From Phycisphaerae bacterium (GTDB lineage Bacteria; Planctomycetota; Phycisphaerae; UBA1845; JAFGLZ01), in assembly GCA_016927755.1 (NCBI GenBank), contig JAFGLZ010000111.1, positions 1 to 64,000 of the forward strand: a DNA stretch of 64,000 bases, read 5' to 3'. Shown here one piece after another: positions 48,718 through 57,360 of the stretch. A program made the translations under genes and the position numbers. Each line of letters opens with the position of its first letter. The first letter of the stretch is position 1. The notes below the pieces were generated by a model, which was not told the origin of the DNA, searched no databases, and saw only the letters and a list, made by a program, of their open reading frames with translations.

Positions 48718-49625
48718 GGTGACCTCGCAAGGGAGGACGAGCCGTCGCTGGTGGATTCCGGATCGCCCGAGGGTTCACTCGGGGGAGAGGCTTCGGGGAA
48801 GCAGTCGCGTTGGATTGCCTGGAGACTCTCGATCAACGCGGCCATGCTCGCCGGGCGATCCACCGCGCGTTCACGACAGGCCTGCATAACCAGGTTGCTC
48901 AACGGTGGCGGGACCTTGTCGTTGAGTTGTGTGGGCGTGGCCGGACCGCTCCAGCGCAGCAGGCTTCCCTTGTTCGCCGGCCAGGGCACGGACGACCGCG
49001 ACGGAATCGGCGTGACCAGTCCGTGGCCCGTCAGTGACCAATACATCGTCGCCCCCAGCCCGAAGACATCCGTGCGCTCGTCGAGCGGGTCGAGGCAGAC
49101 CTGCTCCGGCGCGAGGAAATCCGGCGTTCCCTGGACCCGGTCCTTGACCGTCCCAATCGGGCACGACTGGCCGAAGTCGATGATCTTGATTCGCCCATCG
49201 AAGCCGAGCATTATGTTGCGCGGCTTCATGTCGCAATGGACCAGGCCTATTGCGTGCAGCGCGGCCAGTCCCTGGGCGACCCCGATGAAGATCTCGACGG
49301 CTTCGGCGGGTCGGCTCGGCCGATGGCGCTCCAACGTGCAGCCGGCCACGAGCTCCATGACCAGCAGCAACTCGCGTACGTTGCCGCCCTCCTTGATCCG
49401 CCTGAGTTCCAGACAGCGCCTGAGGTGGGGGTGATTCAGCCGGCGGGCGATCTCGTATTCGTGCTCGGTCTGGGCGAGGTGTTTGTCGTCCTCGGGAGAG
49501 CGCCAGAGGACGCGCTTCAGCGCGATCTCCTTGCCAGTGCCGAGGTCCTTGGCTCGGAAGATATGCGACCCCGCGCCTCGCCCCAGGTGTTGCAGGATGG
49601 TGAAGCCAGGCACGAGAGTGGCCAC
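48714..49625 (-). CDS. Hanks-type Ser/Thr protein kinase
   Basis: The 303-aa protein consists of a kinase domain: a glycine-rich loop LGRGAGSHIF, catalytic lysine in EIALKRV, a catalytic loop HCDMKPRN (HCD in place of HRD), metal-binding DFGQS, and an APEQV segment in the activation region. A short Ser/Pro-rich tail follows without a membrane helix or sensor domain, so it is soluble. The start is GTG 49625 with GGAGG about 10 nt upstream. The next gene (metallophosphoesterase) overlaps it by 4 nt. The divergent neighbour is the HzsA-related gene. The Cys in HCD does not abolish activity in all kinases, so activity is likely but unproven. Confidence 0.92.
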   Translation of the reverse strand: MATLVPGFTILQHLGRGAGSHIFRAKDLGTGKEIALKRVLWRSPEDDKHLAQTEHEYEIARRLNHPHLRRCLELRRIKEGGNVRELLLVMELVAGCTLERHRPSRPAEAVEIFIGVAQGLAALHAIGLVHCDMKPRNIMLGFDGRIKIIDFGQSCPIGTVKDRVQGTPDFLAPEQVCLDPLDERTDVFGLGATMYWSLTGHGLVTPIPSRSSVPWPANKGSLLRWSGPATPTQLNDKVPPPLSNLVMQACRERAVDRPASMAALIESLQAIQRDCFPEASPPSEPSGDPESTSDGSSSLARSP

Positions 49626-49886
49626 CGGAGCCAGCCTCCGAGATCAGCACCCGATTCCGCGATTTGAGTCCGAGTAGCGTCGCGACACGGAAAGACGACT
49701 CAACCCGCCAAGCGCTATTGTAGCGGGGGTTTGCGCATTCGGTCAACTTGCCGAGGGCGGCGCGCCGGCTCGACGGGTTGTTCATTCTTTCTCGCAGTCA
49801 GCTTACCATGGAGTGTATCCGGGTCCGGTGGATCGGCCAGGGCTGCGGTCGTGCCGGCCTTGATCCGATCCGGAAACCGCCAGGGG

Positions 49887-52250
49887 ATGGGGTATATGGG
49901 TATGTTGATGGGTCGACCACGTTTTAGGCATGCGCCGGTGGCCGGGTGCGTTATTGGGGTTTTTGCTGCACAGGCGGCATTCGGAACCCCGGACGGCGAT
50001 CATGCCGCGTTCCGCGCCGCCGTCGAAGAAGACTGGCGAATGCAGGAGAAGCGCAAGGGTCGTGAGTGCTCCGACGCGCAAGCCCTTCGCGATGCCGTGG
50101 GGCGTGGGCGACTTTTGCTGGCGGCGCTGGGCAGGCTCGATGATCCGCCGAACGTCTCTCGAGAGGCGGCTGCATTGGATCGTCTGGGCGCGCGGGTCGC
50201 CGGTGCCGACGGATTGGATGAGGCAGCTCGACTGGCGCTGTACCGCGAGCTTCGCTGGCTGGTGCGCGAGATTGCGCTGAGGAATCCGCTGTTCGGGTTC
50301 CGGAGATTGGTCTTCATGGAGCGTCGGCGGTTCATCTGTCAGATGCTCCACGAGTACTTGGGCTACTACTACGATTACGGCGACATTGCCGGCGGCGGGG
50401 TCCGCATCCTGGAGAATCCGGGGCGGTCGTTCGACACGGTCGATCTGGTTCGTGGACGGTTGCCTCGCGGCAACTACACGACGCTTTCGCTATCGTTTGA
50501 CGGGCGGACGATCTACTTCGCGTTCGCGGCGCGGGCGACCGACAAGCCGGACTATTACTCGGCGGAGCGGCGCTGCTTCCATATCTACGCGATGGACGCC
50601 GACGGTGGGAACCTCCGCCGGCTCACGGACGGGCCGAACGACGACTTCGACCCTTGCGAGCTTCCGGACGGCGGGGTCGCCTTCATGTCGACGCGGCGGG
50701 GCGGTTTCGGGCGATGTCATAACGTCTGGGAGCCGCTGCCGGCTTACACGCTGCATCGGATGAACGCGGACGGGAGCGGGGTGCGAACGCTCTCGTTTCA
50801 CGAGACGAACGAGTGGCATCCGAGCGTCCTGCACGACGGGTCGATCGTCTACACGCGGTGGGACTACGTGGACCGGTCGGCGGCGCACTTCCATGGCCTG
50901 TGGACGGCGAACCCGGATGGGACGGATCCTCGAGTTCTGTTCGGGAGCTACACGCAGCGGATCAACGCGTGCTATCAGCCTCGGGCGATCCCCGGCTCGA
51001 ACCGGGTGATCTTCGTGGCCGGGGCGCACCACGCGAGCGTTGGCGGATCGCTGGTGATCGTGGATCCGAGTCGGGTGAGCCTCGATCCGGAGAGCGGGCA
51101 GGATCGGTTCGAGGCGACGGAGTGCCTGACGCCGGAGGTGTGTTACCCGGAGGCGCCGGGCTGGCCGAAGAGCTGGTTCCATAGTCCGTGGCCGTTGTCG
51201 GAGGACTTCTTCCTCGTGTCGTTCAGTTTCGACCCGTTGCCGGGCATGGGGCCGGGGGAGAAGCGTGATACAGAGACGGGGCTGTATCTGTTCGACCGGT
51301 TCGGCAACATGGAATTGCTGTATCGCGAGGCGGGCATCTCGTGCATGTATCCGATTCCGCTTGCGCCTCGTTCGAGGCCTCGCGTGATTCCGAGCACGGT
51401 CGATTCGGGGCTCGGCGATGAGGGGGAGTTCATTCTGACGGACGCGAGCCGGAGCTTGTACGGCATGCCGAGGGGTCGATCGATTCGCGAGCTTCGGATC
51501 TTCCAGATCCTGCCAAAGAGCGAGACGCACGTGGGGAACAAGCCGCGGATCGGGTACGCGAACGCGGAGTCGGCTCGGATGCTCCTGGGAACGGTTCCGG
51601 TTCGGCCTGACGGGTCGGCGTACTTCCGAGCGCCGGCGCGGAAGCCGCTCTACTTCCAGGCGGTCGACGGCTCGGGTCATGCCGTCCAGACGATGCGGAG
51701 CGTGATGTACCTCCAGCCGGGCGAGCGCCGAGGGTGCGTCGGCTGTCACGAGCCGATGCGATCGACGCCGGAGGGGCGTCTGCCGCTGGCGATGCACCGC
51801 GAGCCGGATCGGATCCGGCCCGGGCCGGACGGGTCTCGGCCATGGAGCTACTTGCGGCTCGTCCAGCCGGTTCTCGATGCACGCTGCGTTCGTTGTCACG
51901 ACGGGACGACGGGGGCGGGGAAGTCCAAGCCGGACCTGACGCGCAAGCCGTCGGGCACGTTTACGGCGAGCTACGAGTCGCTTCGAGATCACGTGCGGTG
52001 GTACGAGTGGGGCGGGAAGACAATCCATGCGGTGGTGACGAAGCCGGGGGAGATGCCGTCAGATGTAAGTTCGCTGATGGCGGTCCTGGCGGACGCGAAT
52101 CACCGCGGCGTCGTGAAGCTGACGGAGGACGAACGTCGGCGGATCGCCCTGTGGCTTGACGGGAACGCGGCGTTCTACGGGACGTACTCGGAGCCGGAGC
52201 AGCTAGCCCAGAGCCGGGGCGAGGCCGTTGCGCCGCCGCGGCTTCAGTGA
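49887..52250 (+). CDS. HzsA-related propeller protein with two CXXCH motifs
   Basis: The ~787-aa exported protein has a signal (VAGCVIGVFAAQAAFG), an N-terminal helical domain, a TolB/PD40-like beta-propeller (TLSLSFDGRTIYFAFAAR, HIYAMDADGGNLRRLTDGPNDDFDPCELPDGGVAFMSTR, YTRWDYVDR) and a C-terminal part with CVGCHEP (~617) and CVRCHDG (~667). This layout matches the hydrazine synthase alpha subunit family in the broad sense, whose many non-anammox planctomycete members have no known function. No HzsB/HzsC partners are present, so hydrazine synthesis is not implied. Haem attachment at the two motifs is likely. The start is uncertain: ATGs at 49887, 49896, 49902 and 49908 compete. Confidence 0.75.
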   Translation: MGYMGMLMGRPRFRHAPVAGCVIGVFAAQAAFGTPDGDHAAFRAAVEEDWRMQEKRKGRECSDAQALRDAVGRGRLLLAALGRLDDPPNVSREAAALDRLGARVAGADGLDEAARLALYRELRWLVREIALRNPLFGFRRLVFMERRRFICQMLHEYLGYYYDYGDIAGGGVRILENPGRSFDTVDLVRGRLPRGNYTTLSLSFDGRTIYFAFAARATDKPDYYSAERRCFHIYAMDADGGNLRRLTDGPNDDFDPCELPDGGVAFMSTRRGGFGRCHNVWEPLPAYTLHRMNADGSGVRTLSFHETNEWHPSVLHDGSIVYTRWDYVDRSAAHFHGLWTANPDGTDPRVLFGSYTQRINACYQPRAIPGSNRVIFVAGAHHASVGGSLVIVDPSRVSLDPESGQDRFEATECLTPEVCYPEAPGWPKSWFHSPWPLSEDFFLVSFSFDPLPGMGPGEKRDTETGLYLFDRFGNMELLYREAGISCMYPIPLAPRSRPRVIPSTVDSGLGDEGEFILTDASRSLYGMPRGRSIRELRIFQILPKSETHVGNKPRIGYANAESARMLLGTVPVRPDGSAYFRAPARKPLYFQAVDGSGHAVQTMRSVMYLQPGERRGCVGCHEPMRSTPEGRLPLAMHREPDRIRPGPDGSRPWSYLRLVQPVLDARCVRCHDGTTGAGKSKPDLTRKPSGTFTASYESLRDHVRWYEWGGKTIHAVVTKPGEMPSDVSSLMAVLADANHRGVVKLTEDERRRIALWLDGNAAFYGTYSEPEQLAQSRGEAVAPPRLQ

Positions 52251-52351
52251 CGGGAGGGCAGTCGCTCGAGACCGACAGCATCGAGTTGAGGACGGGTCTC
52301 CGGAAGAGTGATTCGCCGCAATTCACGATAAGAATCGGTCGGGCGGTGTAA

Positions 52352-52375
52352 GAACCGGCTGGTTTGGTTCGACTA
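52352..52375 (+). promoter_or_regulatory. candidate ECF-type promoter of the sigma factor gene
   Basis: GAAC (52352-52355) and CGACTA (52370-52375) resemble the ECF -35/-10 pair, although the 14-nt spacing is short. The sequence TAAGAAYCGG occurs twice, 20 nt apart (52329 and 52349). This suggests autoregulation of the sigma factor, as is common for the class. Confidence 0.35.
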
Positions 52376-52417
52376 TTCTCCTGACGACATGACCAATCCA
52401 CGAGTGGACGGGCGAGC

Positions 52418-52939
52418 ATGCCGGACTGGCCGGAGATCGTGAGGCGGCATAGCGGCATCGTGTGGCGGACGGCGTATCGGCTGCTGGGCAACCATGCCGA
52501 TGCGGCGGACTGTCTGCAGGAGACGTTTGTCGCCGCGCTGGGGGTCTCGCGCCGTCAGGAGGTCCGGAATTGGGCGGGTCTCTTGCAGCGGATCGCGTCT
52601 CGGCAGGCGTTGGATCGGCTGCGTCGGCGGCTACGGCAGGCGGGTCGGCATGAGGACCTGGCGGATTGGCGGATGGTTCCGTCGCCGAATCCGGGTCCGG
52701 TTGGCGAGGCCGAGGCGGTCGAGCTGGCGGCGATGCTGCGGCGGGCCCTGGCGGATCTGCCGGCGCGACAGGCGGAGGTGTTCTCGCTTCGGGAGCTCAG
52801 CGGTCTGAGCTACGAGGAGATCGCCGAGCAGCTCGGGATCGAGGTCAACGCGGTTGGCGTGCTGTTGCACCGGGCGCGAGGTCGGCTGAGGACGTTCCTC
52901 GCCGCCGCAAACGGACGGCAGACGAGGGAGGTGCGGTGA
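52418..52939 (+). CDS. ECF-type RNA polymerase sigma factor
   Basis: The 173-aa protein has a sigma-2 region (IVWRTAYRLLGNHADAADCLQETFVAAL), a short linker, and a sigma-4 region (LPARQAEVFSLRELSGLSYEEIAEQLGIEVNAVGVLLHRARGRLR), with no sigma-3, as in group IV factors. It redirects RNA polymerase to a small regulon, here probably under control of the membrane protein encoded next. The stop overlaps the following ATG (TGATG), a classic sigma/anti-sigma coupling. The ribosome-binding site before ATG 52418 is weak. Which signal it responds to is unknown. Confidence 0.93.
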   Translation: MPDWPEIVRRHSGIVWRTAYRLLGNHADAADCLQETFVAALGVSRRQEVRNWAGLLQRIASRQALDRLRRRLRQAGRHEDLADWRMVPSPNPGPVGEAEAVELAAMLRRALADLPARQAEVFSLRELSGLSYEEIAEQLGIEVNAVGVLLHRARGRLRTFLAAANGRQTREVR

Positions 52940-54408
52940 TGAACGACGACGACCGCATGCCCAACGACGACCTACTGGGGCGAGCGACTCGGGCGCTTCG
53001 TGAAGCGCCTGGCGACGAAGTGCCGCCGGTCGAACTCGTCGAGAGGGTCGTCGCCAAGCTGGAAGAAGAGGCAGCGTTACTCGTACGAGGAGGCTTTTCG
53101 GAGAGGATCAGAGTGATGATCAGCAAGCGCAACATTGCGGCCGCTGCGGCGATGGTTCTGATTGCCGGTGGACTGACGGCCTGGCTGGCTCCGCGACGCG
53201 GAACCGACGGCATGGCCTTCGCGGAGGTCCTGGAGCGGATCGGCAAGGCTCGGACGCTGATGTATAAGCAGACGCTCACGATCGGGGAAGGTGAGCCGGT
53301 AGAGACTCAATACATGGCGATGGATCCCGGGCGTCTCAGGACGGTCTACCCCAGCGGTGAAGTCACGATCCTCGACATGACGCAGGGCAAGATCGTTCAG
53401 CTCATGCCTCAGATCAAGCAGGCGTTCGTGCAGTCGAACATCGCTATTGGTGACCGAGACTCGGACGTAAGGGACGGCGCTCGAGGTGATGAGTCGCGGG
53501 AGGAGGGGCGATCGGGCCGCAAGGTTAGGAGCCGATTCGATAGCTGGATCAATTGGATTGGCACGCTGCACGAGCAGGGCGGCGAGTTCGTGCGGCAGGA
53601 GTCGGTTGACGGGCAGGCGACGCGGGTCTACGTCGCGAGGCGCAAGTGCGAGACGACGACGGTCTGGGTGGATCCCAAGACGAACCTGCCGGTTCGGGTC
53701 GCGATCGTGCGTGTTCCTGATCCGGATCGTCCCGTGCCGACGACGCAATTCAGCTTCAGTTCCGAGGAGTTCGGCGGCGAGAAGACCACGGTCGTCGTGG
53801 GGGTGTTCGCGGGGGAATTCGGCGGTGAGACGACTGGCCCGAACGCTGCGGGGGAGTCGGGCGACGAGGACAAGGCCGCTATCGTCATGAGCGACGCTTC
53901 GCAGGACAAGGTGACGCAGACCCTGTACGACTTCGTCTGGGACGTGGAGCTGGACGCGTCGCTATTCAGCTTGACGCCGCCTGAGGGCTACACGGTCCAT
54001 GAGACGGAGCAAGACGTGTCGCGGCCGTCGGAGAAGGACCTGGTCGATGCGCTTCGCTTCTGGGCCGAGATGTCGGATGGCGCGTTTCCCTCGGAGATCG
54101 GCGAGCTCGGCAAGGCCAGGTCGAAGATCGTGGCCAAGTTCAACAAGGAGGGGCCCGTCAACGAGGAGATGGATCGGGCAGGACGTATGGCGCTCACGAT
54201 CATGAAGGCCCTCGACTTCGTCGTGGAGCGGATGGCTCGGGGCTCGTGGCACTACGCGGGGGACGGGGTCCGGCTTGGCGAGTCGGGCACGCGGGTTTGC
54301 TGGTGGCGGAGCGGCGGGGCGGATAGCTATCGCGTGGTATACGGCGACCTGACGGTCAAGGATGCCAAGGCCGAGGATCTACCTACAACCGGCGGCAGTT
54401 CGCCGTAG
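52939..54408 (+). CDS. membrane protein, candidate anti-sigma factor with a LolA/RseB-like periplasmic domain
   Basis: The 489-aa product has an acidic ~60-residue cytoplasmic N-terminus, one transmembrane helix (about 67-85: IAAAAAMVLIAGGLTAWLA) and a large periplasmic part. The latter resembles outer-membrane lipoprotein-sorting folds (FAEVLERIGKARTLMYKQTL, MDPGRLRTVYPSGEVTILDMTQGKIVQLMP, TTVWVDPKTNLPVRVAI). Its start codon overlaps the sigma factor's stop, so it is probably the cognate regulator. The N-terminus is too short for a recognisable ZAS zinc-binding motif. The function is inferred from context. A bidirectional terminator follows. Confidence 0.8.
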   Translation: MNDDDRMPNDDLLGRATRALREAPGDEVPPVELVERVVAKLEEEAALLVRGGFSERIRVMISKRNIAAAAAMVLIAGGLTAWLAPRRGTDGMAFAEVLERIGKARTLMYKQTLTIGEGEPVETQYMAMDPGRLRTVYPSGEVTILDMTQGKIVQLMPQIKQAFVQSNIAIGDRDSDVRDGARGDESREEGRSGRKVRSRFDSWINWIGTLHEQGGEFVRQESVDGQATRVYVARRKCETTTVWVDPKTNLPVRVAIVRVPDPDRPVPTTQFSFSSEEFGGEKTTVVVGVFAGEFGGETTGPNAAGESGDEDKAAIVMSDASQDKVTQTLYDFVWDVELDASLFSLTPPEGYTVHETEQDVSRPSEKDLVDALRFWAEMSDGAFPSEIGELGKARSKIVAKFNKEGPVNEEMDRAGRMALTIMKALDFVVERMARGSWHYAGDGVRLGESGTRVCWWRSGGADSYRVVYGDLTVKDAKAEDLPTTGGSSP

Positions 54409-54494
54409 ACCGGCGGCGGGGGGACTGCTTCTCGAACCCACGTTCCACGGGGATCCGGATCGGTCGAATAGCTCACGCCATTATCGAGAAAGAG

Positions 54495-54530
54495 AACGCA
54501 CCCGCGGGCAGGGCCCGCGGGTGCGTTTCG
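54495..54530 (+). terminator. bidirectional intrinsic terminator
   Basis: A perfect 15-bp stem AACGCACCCGCGGGC / GCCCGCGGGTGCGTT with a 3-nt loop is followed by T-rich sequence on the plus strand, with a shorter T-rich run on the minus side. It separates the convergent genes ending at 54408 and 54547. Confidence 0.87.
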
Positions 54531-54546
54531 TCTTTGGGGTTTGGCC

Positions 54547-57243
54547 CTAGCGAGCCTGAAGCTCGACGCGGTCGATGCCGAACCAGGGGCGTCCTCCTGT
54601 TGGGCCGGTGGGGGTGGTGTTCTCGATCTTGATGCGGTTGTCACCGGCTTTCAGCGCGTCTGCTGGTACGGTGAACTGCCTGTCGGTCAGCTTGCCCTCG
54701 GGGCAGCCGCTGGGGCCGGCGAAGATCTTCTTGTCGTTCACGGTGATTCCGATCGGCACGTCTTTCTGGCCTTGGAGGGGGCAGGCCATTCCGGCGAGGG
54801 TCAGTTCGAGGCCGCCATCTGCGACGGCCTTTAGCCGGACGGTGACCTGGATGAGGCTGTAGGCGCCGTTGCTCTTGGCGTAGATGAAATTGCTTCCCGC
54901 GAGGCGTTTGTCGTCGCCGTCGTTCTGGTTGATCTTGAAGCCGAAGTGGTATTGGGCGCGTCCGCCGCCGAAGCAGTCCTTGCCGGGGATGACGAGCTTC
55001 TTGGCGGGGTCGAGGTCCTTGACGTGCTCGGGCTGCATGGGGGCGAGCTCTCCGAGGAGCCGCTGATAGGCCGAGGGGATGTAGCTGGCCACGAGTCCGT
55101 TGGGGGCGCTGGCGTGTGAGGACGAGTAGGCCATGTTGGTGGTGTCTTCCTCGAGGGCCTTGCCGAGGCGTTTCATCTCGGGCAGGAGCTTGGCGGCTTC
55201 GTCGCGTTTACGCTGGTGCATGAGCTGGGTCATTTGGACGATGACGTCATAGAAGTGCAGGATGTTGGCGGCGTACGTCAGCGGGCCGGCGTCCTCGCCG
55301 AGGCGGGAGAGGACTCGCTGGGGCAGGGGCATCGATCGAGCTTGCGCCAGGAGCTTCTGGCAGTCGTCGATGGCGGCGACCATCTCGGTGAGGGAGGGCC
55401 CGTTGTTGTCGTCGAACTTGGCGGGCTCGTACTTCATGTGTTTCCTGGGGAAGAGGTCCTTGCTGTTGGCGCGGAGTCTTCCGCTGAGCGCGTACTTGAG
55501 CTCGGTGACGTTGCAGAGGGCGGTATCGAGCCGCTCGTAGAGCCGGCGCATGACGTCGGCCGCCGGGCCGTAGCGCTTGGCGAGGTACTCGTCGAGGAGG
55601 GCCTTGGAGTCCAGTTTGGGGTCCCACAGCATCCTGGCGAACTGGTAGTTGGTCAGGGCCTTGGTGCCCCAGTTCTTGGTGGTGCAGTGCATGTAGTGCA
55701 TGTGCCGGGCGCCCATGTCGTAGTAGTAGGGCATGTCGATGGACATGGTTCGGGCGAACATGATCGGCAGGCACTTGTAGCCGCTGACGTTGTAGTACTC
55801 GCCGATGAAGAGCTGGCCCTTGTAGTGCCGATCCGGCTCGATGGCCCAACCGCGGAGGTGCTGTTCGTATCGGGTGTTGTACTCGGTGCACTTCGGGTCG
55901 TTGAGCGTGTGAACGTAGCATCGGGCGATGGGGAAGTAGGTGGCGATGCAGCGGTCGTAGTCGAAGTCGGGCGGCAGGGGCCGGGTCGGCGGCTCGAGGA
56001 CGTCGGCGTAGGCGAGGAAGTAGATCATGATGTCGCGGTTCAGGCGTCCCTCGGCGCGGGCCTTCTTGAACTCCTGGCAGCATCGGTGAACGAGCAGGAG
56101 GTTTCGGTCGGAGGAGATGCCGAGCGCCTTGCACTTCTCGCACTCGCACCAGCGTCCGCCGTCGAGGGTCCAGAAGTTGAGGCTGTCGGCGTCCTTCCAG
56201 TTCCCGTCGATCATGTCCTGGACGAGGTTCTTGAAGAACTCGGTCAGGGCGTCTGGGTTGGCGGTGCAGAAGTTGTCGCCGCCGTCGCCGACGATATGGT
56301 CGCTTCGCTTGCCGCCGCGCAGGCCGTACCACTCGGGGTGGGCCTCGAAGTAGGAGAGCTTGCCGTCCTTGTTCTTGTCGCCCTGATATTGATCGCCCAC
56401 CTCGTACGGGTCGGCGGGTTTGCTTTCGTCGCCGGTGAACTTGGGGTGGTCATAGGGGTACTCGTTCTTGGGACCGAGGAAGAGGGGGATGAGGACGTGG
56501 TTGCCGCAGTTCATCTGGATGCCGCGCTTCTTGAGTCCGGTGCGGTTCTTGGCCTCCACGCACCAGTAGTTCATGCGGTTGCGGACCATCCAGTCGAAGA
56601 ACTCGGGGTTGCCGCGATACTCCCAGGCATGGAAGCCTCGCGTGAAGAACATCGGCTTGTCGGTGACGTCCATGTCGGGCAGTGCGTCGATCTTGGCTTG
56701 GGGAACCTCCTCGCCGATCTCGCCGGGCGCGAACCATCGCACACCGAGCCGGTCGAGGAGCCCGTAAACGCCGTAGAGGGTGCCGATTCGGGTCTTTCCG
56801 CCGACGACCATCAACTGCCGGCCCGTGTTCAGCTTGCCGGTCTTGATGAGGTATCCCTCGCGTCCCAGCGCGTCGAAGGCGGCGTCGTTCAGGTCGAGCT
56901 TCATCGCTCCGCCGGCCAGCACCTTGTTGGACTTCGGGTTGCCGATGAGGATCAGGGCGCCGTCGGCGGGCACCTTGTCGTCGTCGACGACGTCGAAGCG
57001 GTCGTTGTCGCCGGTGATCTTGCGAAGGTACTGCTGGAGCTCGCAGGCGGCGAAGCATTCGGTGCAGATAACGTCGTCGGCGTCCTTGCCGTCGTCCCAT
57101 CCGATGTTGGCCTCGTCATCGGAGGCGGCCTGGGCGGAGGGGTAGTCACCCATGTTGACCACGATGTGGACGGGCCCGGCCAGGCTGGGCGGGGCGAGCA
57201 GTCCGACGACGAACAGGGCGCGAATCAGTCCGGAAAGCTTCAT
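54547..57243 (-). CDS. DUF4838 secreted protein with an alpha-glucuronidase-type N-terminal domain
   Basis: The 898-aa product has a signal peptide (LIRALFVVGLLAPPSLAG), an N-terminal domain like that of GH20/GH67 enzymes (CFAACELQQYLRKITGD, GREGYLIKTGKLNTGRQLMVVGGKTRIGTLYGVYGLLDRLGVRWFAPGEIGEEVP), and a central DUF4838 region (DGGRWCECEKCKAL, DIMIYFLAYADVLEPPTRPLPP). The C-terminus is a jelly-roll-like domain (GLELTLAGMACPLQ). Members are secreted and associated with polysaccharide breakdown; catalytic activity has not been shown. AGGAGG lies 7 nt before ATG 57243. It is monocistronic, with a strong terminator after it. Confidence 0.87.
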   Translation of the reverse strand: MKLSGLIRALFVVGLLAPPSLAGPVHIVVNMGDYPSAQAASDDEANIGWDDGKDADDVICTECFAACELQQYLRKITGDNDRFDVVDDDKVPADGALILIGNPKSNKVLAGGAMKLDLNDAAFDALGREGYLIKTGKLNTGRQLMVVGGKTRIGTLYGVYGLLDRLGVRWFAPGEIGEEVPQAKIDALPDMDVTDKPMFFTRGFHAWEYRGNPEFFDWMVRNRMNYWCVEAKNRTGLKKRGIQMNCGNHVLIPLFLGPKNEYPYDHPKFTGDESKPADPYEVGDQYQGDKNKDGKLSYFEAHPEWYGLRGGKRSDHIVGDGGDNFCTANPDALTEFFKNLVQDMIDGNWKDADSLNFWTLDGGRWCECEKCKALGISSDRNLLLVHRCCQEFKKARAEGRLNRDIMIYFLAYADVLEPPTRPLPPDFDYDRCIATYFPIARCYVHTLNDPKCTEYNTRYEQHLRGWAIEPDRHYKGQLFIGEYYNVSGYKCLPIMFARTMSIDMPYYYDMGARHMHYMHCTTKNWGTKALTNYQFARMLWDPKLDSKALLDEYLAKRYGPAADVMRRLYERLDTALCNVTELKYALSGRLRANSKDLFPRKHMKYEPAKFDDNNGPSLTEMVAAIDDCQKLLAQARSMPLPQRVLSRLGEDAGPLTYAANILHFYDVIVQMTQLMHQRKRDEAAKLLPEMKRLGKALEEDTTNMAYSSSHASAPNGLVASYIPSAYQRLLGELAPMQPEHVKDLDPAKKLVIPGKDCFGGGRAQYHFGFKINQNDGDDKRLAGSNFIYAKSNGAYSLIQVTVRLKAVADGGLELTLAGMACPLQGQKDVPIGITVNDKKIFAGPSGCPEGKLTDRQFTVPADALKAGDNRIKIENTTPTGPTGGRPWFGIDRVELQAR

Positions 57244-57360
57244 GGTGTGCTCCTCCTAACGCTTAGTGCGGACCGGACATTACAGCCCAAGTCACGGGAT
57301 CTAGCAAGGCTTGGCGAGGCGAAGGCGTGGAGGGGTCGTGTGGTTGGTCCTGCTTTCGAA

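Noticed and set aside
49887-52250. True hydrazine synthase subunit and anammox metabolism
   Set aside because: No HzsB/HzsC, hydrazine dehydrogenase or nitrite-reductase neighbours; such related proteins are widespread in non-anammox planctomycetes.
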